Shown here: positions 55,529 through 64,000 of the stretch, piece by piece
Layout: the number at the start of each line of letters is the position of its first letter
Position numbering within the stretch: position 1 is the stretch's first letter
Assembly: GCA_003665825.1 (NCBI GenBank)
Contig: QPFY01000026.1
Coordinates: forward strand, 102,087-166,086
Direction: 5' to 3'
DNA: 64,000 bases
Origin: Microbotryum silenes-acaulis
Taxonomy: Eukaryota > Basidiomycota > Microbotryomycetes > Microbotryales > Microbotryaceae
Made by a program: the position numbers and the translations under genes
Notes under the pieces: generated by a model
Database searches by the model: none
Seen by the model: the letters and a program-made list of their open reading frames with translations, nothing else
What the model was told of the DNA's origin: nothing

Positions 55529-57756
55529 ATGGAAGACGATACCAAACCCACAATGCAGCATGTCGAAGATCGCAACGCTCGCTTCGCCCCCGAGGCGACC
55601 ACCACCGGTGGCCAGCTCGCGCCGACCGTGACTTACGACACGGAAAAGGGCACCGCCAACTCGAGCTACGCCGACTCGGCCGCCGGTGTTGAGCTCCGTG
55701 CTGAGCGACACAAGCGTGAACGACGACTCGTTCGCAAGCAAGGTCAGTTTCACAGTGTAGCAACATACGCCAATCGCGGGCGGTGCGGCGGCGAATCCGT
55801 TGAAGTTTCGGCGTTAGCCCCACTCCGCCGCCGCCGCCGCCGCCCTCGTGACTAGCTCCATCTCCCCACCCTTTTTCCTGCTTCGCAACGCTGCGGAATG
55901 CGCCGTGTAGGTACGTTTGAAATGACCAAGCACTGACATGGCACGGACCACCCCTCCCCTATTGGACGCTCAGATTTCGTCATCTTGCCATTGGCCGTGT
56001 TCCTCTACCTCTCTGCTTACCTTGGTGAGTTGTCCGCTTTCGGTCGAACGCGTGTCCTCCGTCGTCGCAGCATCGATGAACTGATCATGACCCTGTCTCA
56101 CAATCCGCAGATCGAGGAAACATGGGATCGGCCCGACTGCAGGGTCTCCAAAAGGAGTTCTAGATAACAGCGACACCAAATACTCGATAGCTCTGTCTTG
56201 CTTCTGTAAGTGTCAAATGTACTGGCTGTCATTGCGGGAACTTGCAGCGCAGTGCCTGTTCTGGCCCACGCGCGTGCTCACCCCGCTCCTCCGCTTTTTC
56301 CCCCCAACAGATCACCTACATCGTCTTTTCCATTCCCGGTACCTTGCTGGCCAAGGCTATCAACCCTTCCACGTCCATCTCGATCGGAGCTCTAATCTGG
56401 TCCATCGCCGCCACCTGCCAAGCTGCCGCAAGACCCCTGGCGGACTCTACACGGCCCGTCTTTGTTGGTCTCGGTGAGCCATGTTCGGTCAAGCCATGGC
56501 TTTCCATCTCACGTGAGTTTACGAAGTAAGCGCTCGATATCCAGGAGACTCGGAGAACTGACGTGCTTGATGCTTAAAAACATGAAACACAGTCTCTGGT
56601 ACACCAAGAAGGAATTGGCCAAGCGTGTCGATTGTTCATCTCCGCTGGTGCAACCGCCGGTGCCTTCTCCGGTCTGATCGCCTACGGTGTCGCCAACTCC
56701 ACAACACCAAGCTCGAGCAATGGCGATTCTCTTCTTGATGTACATCACCGAAGGACCTGATTATGTGAAGATGTCAAGGCTCAGTGATTCAGGGCTGACC
56801 TTCTCTCCGTTCGGCTTCCCGTCAACAGTGAAGGCTTGCCATCTCTCGCGCTCGCCGTCGTCGTCTTCTTCTGCCTCCCTTCGCGTCCTCGATCTCCAAG
56901 TTCCTGAACGAGGATGAGCGCACCCTCGCCACACCGATTGAACGAGCAATCCTCCTTCGAGGCCAGCAGTGGTATCGAGTGGTCTGGCGTCCGACATGCC
57001 TTCGATTGGAAGACCTACGCTTTCGCTGTGTACGTCCACCCCGGCAGTCGAGGTTGTTCTCGCGCCTGAGTTTCGCGACTGATCGTTCACTTTTCCCATG
57101 CGCCTCACAGTATGTACTCGTGCATGAACTTGACGCTCGGCTCGGTTGGTGGTTTCTTGCCCACCATCATCAAGGGTCTCGGCTACTCGAACGCGAACGC
57201 CCAACTCTTCTCGGTTCCTCCCTACGTTGTCGCCCTCGTCTTCATGTTGCTCCTTTCGAGCTTCTCCGATCGCAAGCAGACCCGTGGTATCCCGTCGCCT
57301 CCGTCTTCGTTGTCGCATCATCGGCTGGGCTCTTTTGCTCGCCATCCCCGCCCACAAGGCTACGCACACCCAGCTCCACGTCCGCTACTTCGGTTGCATC
57401 TGCATCGTCACTGCTGGGTACAGTGCCATCCCGCTCATCATCTCGTGGGTTTCGGCCAACACCGGTACCGAATCGCAACGTGCCGTCTCGCTTGGTATGC
57501 TCAACACGATCGGCCAGTGCCTCTCCGTCCTCGCTGCCTTCTCGTTCCCCACCATCCAAGGCCCGCAGTACAGGAAGGGTATCATCATCAACCTCGCTTT
57601 CGAGGCGCTCGGCTTCGTCATGGCCATCGCACTTTCGCTCTACTTCCGAGCGGTGAACTCGCGCCGTGACCGATCCGAGGGTGAGCCCAAAAGGGTGTTA
57701 CGCTCAACACCCACGAGGACTACGACCACGCCGAGGGCTTCCGCTACGTCGTCTAA
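55529..57756 (+). CDS. MFS permease A, Dal5/anion:cation symporter family; multiple single-base losses
   Basis: Twelve-TM uptake permease of the ACS (allantoate/nicotinate-type) family; substrate unknown. First ATG 55529; stop TAA 57754-57756 after GFRYVV. Segments in order: acidic N-terminus ending ERRLVRKQ; DFVILPLAVFLYLSAYL (TM1); DRGNMGSARLQGLQKE (family signature); TYIVFSIPGTLLAKAINP; a middle block; EGLPSLALAVVVFFCLP; MNLTLGSVGGFLPTIIKGLGY; then an uninterrupted exon VVALVFMLLLSSFSDRKQ to the end. Aligned with permease B in this window, A lacks single bases at about 56160, 56435, 56455 and 56475, giving stops and frame shifts in helices that are otherwise 70-80% alike. As written it would not make a full transporter: decaying tandem copy or error-prone sequence. 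Confidence 0.8.
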
Positions 57757-58770
57757 GTGCGTGGCGGTGTTTTCCACATCTCGCAAGGTCGAGTCACCTT
57801 GGATTTCTTACATTCCTTGCTTATATAGTATTGTACGAAGAGTTGTTATTTTGGGGCTACTCCATGCTGTCTCGCAATAGGATACCGGAACTTCCGGGAT
57901 CATTATAGACCAATCTGATGTCACTGTCTCACTACAGTATGCGAAACCTCGCCAGTTGCTCTTGTGTGATCACCTCTGACTAGTTTGAATAAACGATTGA
58001 ACGGAATTATATCTCCGGGCAGGACCAACTCCGAGTTCTGCCATGGGCTGGGAGCACAGCTCGCGGAAAACGGGTGTGGTGGTCGACTGAAAGCGAGACT
58101 TGGAAAGTGAGACTACCGTGAGACTTTTACAGGGGTCACATTAAGCTCCAAGGAAGCTAGATTAGGCATCCAACACCTGGCTGGGAGGAACAAAGCTGAG
58201 TTGAAGTGCCAAGGTGGCGGCTATAAGACTTCAGGGTTGTAGGATCTGTCGACCCTTCGCGACGATGTTGTTGCAGTGCTCGAGTCATCGACTCCTGGCC
58301 TAGACGCCGACGAGGCGCGGCACAAGTCGGCCCCGGGCCGGAATTTCGGCTACTCTGGTCTTGCCGGCTTACCGCCATGGCTACCCGTTACTCAGGAGGC
58401 TCGCCTCCACCGGCACGAGGCTTGAATATATGACACATGTTATGGTGGTCCAGCGGATCTAGCGTTTGTTAGATTCTGTCTTTGAACAAGACTAGCTGGA
58501 ATTTATGACTTAAAACTTAAAGCTCAGTGTGCTGGCTTCATCCGGCCGGGGACAGCGGCGAACCTGATGATCGAAGGTGCGCTCGAGGACCGTGCCCGGG
58601 TGTCTCTCCTATAACTCCGGCGCTCGCATCTCCCGAGCCTCCTCAAGCCTCTGGGAGAAATCGCGCCTTGGCTTGTGCCCCAAACAAGTTCCCCGCCACT
58701 CATTCCCTCCTCTTTCGTTCCTTCGCCACTCGTTCCCTTCCTCGAGTCGTGAGGCGTCATCTCAAAGCAA
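57757..58770. other. Intergenic between permeases A and B
   Basis: 1.0 kb; promoter and leader of permease B. No gene supported. Confidence 0.3.
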
Positions 58771-61624
58771 ATGCAAAAGGACGTGATCAAGATGCAACAC
58801 TTTGAGGATCGTCTGCCCATGCACCACGCCGCCAGCGACCCAGCGAAGCCCAGCTCCTCGATTAACTCGTCAGACCCCGAAAAGGTCGTCCTCACGACCT
58901 TTGAAAGCTGTGATGGCGGCGATCCCACCTCGTTGCGTGCCATTGCTGAACGCAAGCTCGTTCGCAAACAAGGTCGGTTTATTACTCTACTACTCTCGGT
59001 TCATGTACAGCTCGCCGACGGGTCACTTGTTGCTGCCGCCGTCGGTCCCGTGACCCAATCCAATCCGGAACGTGCGGTTGTGAAGCGCGGCAGCACTGTC
59101 TTAGGGGCGCCGCGGCAGTGCCGGCCTAGCCTACCTTCACCTTATTTCCAAGATGTTTTACTCACTTCAGGGGTGATTTCATCTCCTTCCGCGGGCCTAG
59201 ATTTCGTGATCATACCTCTGGCAGTGTGCCTGTATCTGTCCGCTTACCTCGGTACGTCCCTCCCTGGGACCCATTATCTCGTCCGATCGCCCCGGAATTC
59301 GCAAGTTTAGTTCGGGGTAGGCAGCTGACTCTCCGACTGACCCCCTGACGGTTTGGTCGGATCTCTGTAACTAGACCGCGGCAACCTAGGCTCGGCGCGT
59401 CTGCAAGGCCTCGAAAAGGAAGTGCTCGACAACGATGACACCAAGTACTCCATCGCCCTCTCTTGCTTTTTGTGAGTTGCTCCCTCGGACGACAAAAGGC
59501 CTGGCATTCAGCTCACCCGTTTTCCGCGAGCGGCGAAGCGGACATCACGCGAAGGACATCTTTAGACGCGTATACCTTAGCGATCACTAATCGATGTACC
59601 TGAACATCTCCTATGCAGTATCACCTACGTCGTTTTCTCCATTCCCGGCACCATGCTCGCTAAAGCGACGAGCCCGTCCACCTCCATTTCGATCGGCGCC
59701 CTCATTTGGTCCATCGCAGCTTCATGCCAGGCGGCGGCGACCAGCCCTGCCGGTTTCTACGTCGCGCGCCTTTTTGTCGGCATCGGTGAGGCTCTGTTTG
59801 GTCAGGCCATGTCTTTCCATCTCTCGTGAGTTGCTCATTGCCGCTCGAGGTGAGCAAGGCTCTGCAATAGAAGGCTATTCTGAACGTGGCACCTTTTGCG
59901 CGCCTCAGGTTGTGGTACACCAAAAAGGAGCTCGCGCGTCGGGTGAGTGGATATTCGGGATTCTTGAGTCGTCTTCAAAGGGGTGTGGCTCGACTTCGAG
60001 CGATGCTGATGTGATGGTCTTTCGTCGCTCCTTTATTGTGGCGGCAGGTCGGCTTGTTCATCAGCGCCGGTGCGACAGCCGGCGCATTTTCCGGTCTGAT
60101 CGCCTATGGTGTTGCCCATTTCGAGAACACAAGCCTCCAGCAGTGGCGGATCCTGTTTCTGATGCAAGTCTGCATCAAGTTCGAGCAACTATCACGCTTC
60201 GCTGACCCATCTCAAACCCTTGTTCCGACGATCCCTGCGACAGTGAAGGGCTGCCGTCACTCCTGCTCGCGATCGCGGTCTTCTTCTGCCTCCCGACTCG
60301 TCCCGGGACTTCCAAGTTCCTGAACGAGCAGGAGCGCAAGCTCGCACGCCTCCGCCTCGAGGAGCAGTCTTCGTTCGAAGTGTCCTGCGGCATCGAATGG
60401 TCTGGAGTTCGCCGCGCTTTCAAGGACTGGAAGACGTATGTGTTCGCCGTGTATGTCATTTTCCCCCTGTATCCAACTTTACAACACACGATCCAGCTGA
60501 CGGTTACGCTGGCATACCCCGCTGCTCAATCGAGACTGTAGCATGTTCTCTTGCATGAACTTGACTCTCGGATCCGTCGGAGGCTTCTTACCGACCATCG
60601 TCAAAGGACTGGGGTACACTGCCCAGAATGCTCAGCTCCTCACAGTACCGTAAGTTTGATATGAGACGCTGAAGCGACCAGCTTGGTGGGGCTACAAAGG
60701 TTGGCGTCTTTCTGCGCGCCCTGGATGGAGTCTTTCTGTGTCGACCGGGATATTGAAGTGTCTTGGGATTCGACCGTCGGTTGGGAGGTTGCCCATGCCC
60801 AAGGTGTCGCTCCTAATCGCGTTTCAACCTAACACTTGTCCCGATCGACTCAACGAACGGGTGGCGCGGAGAGAGGCACACTTAGCTATGTTAGAGGTCA
60901 CATCCACATAGCTTCAACAGACAATTGTCGAGTGTATCATTCGGCCCAATCAGGCTGACTCGAGACGTGCTTGGACTTGCCCAGACCTTACGTCGCCGCA
61001 CTCGTCTGCATGTTGTTCCTGTCTACCTTTTCCGATCGCAAGCAGAGTCGAGGTCTCCCTGTCGCCTCGGTCTTTTGCATCGGTCTGGTCGGATGGGGAC
61101 TCCTCTACGGGATCCCGGCGCATGGAGCGACCCATGGACAGCTCCACGCTCGGTACTTCGCTTGCATTTGTATCGTGACGGCCGGCTACAGGTGAGTTAC
61201 CTATCGAGAATCGGATCACCGTACCTTCTTAAAGTTGCGGCACCCCGACATAAGCTAATCCACTGGGTTAATTCCTGACATTCCCGATAGCGCGATCCCC
61301 ATCATTGTGTCTTGGGTCTCGGCAAACACTGGCAACGAATCGCAGCGCGTAGTCGGATTGGGTATGCTCAACACCATCGGTCAAGCGCTGGCGATCTTGG
61401 CGGCGTTCAGCTTCCCCTCCAAGCAAGGACCTCAGTACGCGAAGGAATCCTTATCAACTTGTCGTTCCAAGCGCTCGGGCTTTTGATCGCGCTCTTCTTG
61501 ACACTCTACTTCCGCTTGGAGAAACCGACGCCGGAACGAGCTGGAAGGCAATCCTCCGTATGGCACTCTGCTGAACACCCGAGAAGAATTCGACCTGGCG
61601 AGTGGTTTCCGTTACGTTGTGTGA
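58771..61624 (+). CDS. MFS permease B, Dal5/anion:cation symporter family
   Basis: Closest to intact of the three tandem paralogues. The start is at 58771 or, by alignment with permease A (MQHVEDR), at the in-frame ATG 58792 (MQHFEDR); stop TGA 61622-61624. Signature DRGNLGSARLQGLEKEVL, then TYVVFSIPGTMLAKA, the motif-rich ARLFVGIGEALFGQAM, LWYTKKELARR, GLFISAGATAGAFSGLIAYG, EGLPSLLLAIAVFFCLP, MNLTLGSVGGFLPTIVKGLGY, SVFCIGLVGWGLLYGIPAHG and AIPIIVSWVSANTGNESQRV. One base seems missing near 61448 compared with A (AKGILINLS expected). B carries two introns that A lacks: 60650-60984 (335 nt, unusually long) and 61192-61290. Substrate cannot be told from sequence; the family takes up organic anions such as allantoate, nicotinate or related compounds. 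Confidence 0.85.
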
Positions 61625-61783
61625 GCTGTTACTTGATATGTGTCTGTGCCTGGGGTATCTGTGCGGGTGCGCGTGGCGTTTAGTTATCAGTAACTTGAGT
61701 ATTGGAGCTTGATCTGTCAAAGCTAGAAAATCCGCGCGGCTTTCTTCCGCGCGGCTGTTTACTCTTTGGTAACTTTCTCGTCA

Positions 61784-61924
61784 CTCGCTCTACATTGTGG
61801 TCCTGACTTCTCGGCGTGGCGACCTTTTTCCTATCGGAAGATCAGTTACTGGAATAGTGTTATCGCTCGTTCTACATTGTGGTCCTACTTTCTCGGCGTC
61901 GCTACCTCTCTTCCTATCGGAAGA
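61784..61924. repeat. Imperfect direct repeat of about 58 bp downstream of permease B
   Basis: Two copies, 61784-61841 and 61866-61924, share CTCG(C/T)TCTACATTGTGGTCCT, then ACTT/CTTTCTCGGCGT and end CCTATCGGAAGA. They are separated by about 24 bp. An adjacent CCGCGCGG duplication occurs near 61730-61755. Origin unknown. Confidence 0.8.
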
Positions 61925-62348
61925 CAATCCTATGCGCTTGCACCTACGACATGAGTAGGTCCCTTGTTTTGGCGGGATGTCTAGTCATGGAGAGGCCTTT
62001 TTAGCGGTTTGTTGACCCATATGATGCGCCACTACGTAGCATTTTGAAGATGTGAAAACGCTATATTTTATCTGATCCCTCCTCGGGAAGTGGGAGTCGG
62101 TCAGTGGCGGTTTCGGATCGCAGGAGATCGATGGCTGACGCTGTTGGATTAGCCTTCAAGTACCACCCGCATTGCTTAGCCATGACACGGCATAGTAGCT
62201 TGTGATATATTATACCGTGTCAGTTGTATTCAATGAGGCCTGAAGCTCCTGGGTTTGGTAACTCCTGAGACCGCTCGGCGGAAGACGGCTGACAGTAGGC
62301 TGACTCCGCTGCCCCACATTTCTGTGGTGCCCTCGAAAGCTTTGGCGC
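61925..62348. other. Intergenic between permeases B and C
   Basis: No supported gene. An AT-rich stretch (ATATATTATACC) occurs near 62205-62217. Confidence 0.3.
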
Positions 62349-64000
62349 TTGACCTCCGTCCCGTCGCACCCATCCGCACCCATCCTCCCACCCACCGCCC
62401 TGGCTTCGTTCGACATCTCGTTGACACGCCTTGAAGACGGAACGCATGGACAAGCGCGAGTCGGCGATGCGCAGGCTCGAGCTGGCCGAGTCGCCTCCGC
62501 CCCAGTCTTAAGAACTTCAGGAGCACCCCGCCGGCACGCAAGCTCAGGTCGATCCACTCGGCGAGCACCAGCTGGAGGACTCTGTTTGCCTCATTGGGAC
62601 ACCGTCTTACGACTTTGCGCCGCTCGAGCCACAGCTGAGAAGCGACTGGTTTCACAAACAAGGTGGGCGGTCGAGATCGGACCCTGATGAATCGCCATCG
62701 TTCACCGCCGCTCCACCCGTCAAGGCGCGCTCGTCGTCCGCCATCCTCGCGGTCGGATGCAGGAGCAGGCGAACCCCACGTTTCACGGACGCCCCCTCGA
62801 CCGTGGTTTTTGCACTCATAGTCCGTATCTGTTTTAACTGAGCACTTGACTGGACCAACAGATGCTGTGATACTACCCATGGCACTCCTCCTGTACCTAG
62901 CTTCACACCTCGGTGAGTCACTCTTGTTCATGACCGGAACGTTGAGCTCCCGGGGGAAGTAACCGGGTCGGGTCTCACCGAGTCATCCAGCGGCCGGGAG
63001 CTGAGGTCCGGCCCCTGAGCCCTGAAATCACCCCTGTCAGACCGCAGCAACCTGGGATCTGCGCGCCTTCAGGGCCTCGAGGTACAGGTCCTCAATAATA
63101 GCGATACAGCTTATTCCATCGCATTGTCTTGCTTCTTGTGCGTCATTTCGATATGCGACACGGTGCCGCAATTCGTTGCGCCACCCCCACCGCAGCGCTG
63201 CTGACGCTCTCGTGGCCCAACGCCCCAGCGTAACCTACATCATTCTGTCCATACCGGGAACCCTGCTCGGAAAGCGATCGATGCGGCAACGTGTATCTCA
63301 ATTGGTGCTCTCGTCTGGTCCATCGCCGCCACTTGTCAAGCTGCCGCACGGACCCCGGGTGGACTCTACACAGCGCGCTGCTTTGTTGGCGTCGGCGAAG
63401 CGATGTTCGGACAGGTAATGGCATTCCACCTCTCGTGAGTCTCAGAAAGGAGCTTCATATGAGTATTGAACCATCCGTAACGGCAAGTTTCTTTCTATGA
63501 TTAGTCTTTGGTACACCAAACCGAGCTATCGAACGTGTTAGCTTGGTTTTGTCTGGTGGAGCACTGGCGGGAGGATTCTCTGGCCTGATCGCCTATGGAT
63601 CGGACGCTTGGGTCAGAGAGCAATACAGCCTTGGCGTATACTCTTCTTGATGTGGGTGCGACGTCCATAGATACTCACCGAGCAATCTGCTGTATCTGAT
63701 TTTGAAGACGTCTTGCCACCTAGGGAGGGTTTACCGAGCGTATTGCTCGCCATCGTCGTCTTTTTCTGTTATCCATCTCGACCTTCCAAGTCTCAGTTAT
63801 TGACGGAAGCGGAGCGAGCGCTTTCCCGTGCTCGAATGAACGATCAGTCCACCAACGAGGCGAAAGCGGGATCAAGTGGAACGGGGTCCGCCGCGCACTA
63901 TTTGACTGGAAGACGTACACCTTCGCCATGTGAGCTTTTTGCAGGCTCGAAATATTTTTCTTGTTGATTAGCACGTTCTGATGCCTTCTGCTTGGTCTTC
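62349..64000 (+). CDS. MFS permease C, Dal5/anion:cation symporter family, partial at window end
   Basis: Third tandem paralogue, cut by the window edge before its second half. Start tentative (ATG 62349). The exon ending at 62661 aligns with the AERKLVRKQ end of exon 1 in A and B. Exon 2 (from 62862) encodes DAVILPMALLLYLASHL, then DRSNLGSARLQGLEVQVLNN, TYIILSIPGTLLGKA, an intact CQAAARTPGGLYTARCFVGVGEAMFGQVMAFHLS, LWYTK, FSGLIAYG and EGLPSVLLAIVVFFCYPSRPSKSQ. Compared with A and B, one base seems missing near 63275, and the block after LWYTK (about 63520-63650) is frame-shifted and more divergent, so C may be a degenerating copy. Confidence 0.72.

Noticed and set aside
1..64000. tRNA genes, 5S rRNA, CRISPR arrays, transposon terminal repeats or transposase/reverse transcriptase domains
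   Set aside because: Visual scan found no convincing B-box with cloverleaf, no repeat-spacer array and no transposase or RT motif. A covariance-model scan was not possible here.

Overview
The window looks like nuclear DNA of a basidiomycete fungus. The class of every recognisable gene is fungal: a class IV chitin synthase, Yos9, Tof1, Pfa4, a DUF1769 protein and Dal5-type permeases. Coding GC is moderately high, and genes are cut by many short (about 50-110 nt) GT-AG introns, up to 15 in one gene. This intron density, the Ser/Gln-rich insertions and the gene set suggest Pucciniomycotina (Microbotryomycetes-like). That placement is inference.

Layout. A U2 snRNA-like sequence lies at about 0.2 kb. 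From 2.3 to 30.8 kb there are nine protein genes, eight of which assemble exactly in frame: CHS class IV (minus), TOF1 (minus, 16 exons), CDC31/centrin (plus), mitochondrial uS17 (minus), MPP alpha (plus), YOS9 (minus), aspartate aminotransferase (minus) and a 1040-aa single-pass membrane protein (minus). The ninth, a carboxypeptidase Y (plus), joins in frame but has an odd start codon and one non-GT donor. From 31.4 to 46.3 kb follow a DHA2-type MFS transporter (plus), a vWA-domain protein (minus), a tandem-RRM RNA-binding protein (plus), a DUF1769 protein (minus) and a membrane-anchored hybrid histidine kinase (minus). All five show reading-frame breaks. A clean island at 47.4-51.9 kb holds a Gln-rich protein (plus) and SDS22 (minus). 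PFA4 (plus) starts at 52.2 kb. From 55.5 kb to the edge there are three tandem MFS permease paralogues (plus), the last one cut by the window end.

The genes are mostly unrelated housekeeping functions: cell wall, replication fork protection, spindle pole body, mitochondrial translation and import, ER quality control, amino-acid metabolism, vacuolar proteolysis, signalling and palmitoylation. Structure worth noting: short divergent promoters (TOF1/CDC31, uS17m/MPP alpha, SDS22/PFA4); two 13-nt microexons; two GC-AG introns in TOF1; start codons that touch or span an intron; intron presence/absence between tandem permeases; and dense single-base frame breaks in much of the right half that could be decay or sequence error. 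Gene models were assembled by hand, and splice sites were accepted only where phase and family motifs agree. No dedicated undescribed defence or mobile system was found.
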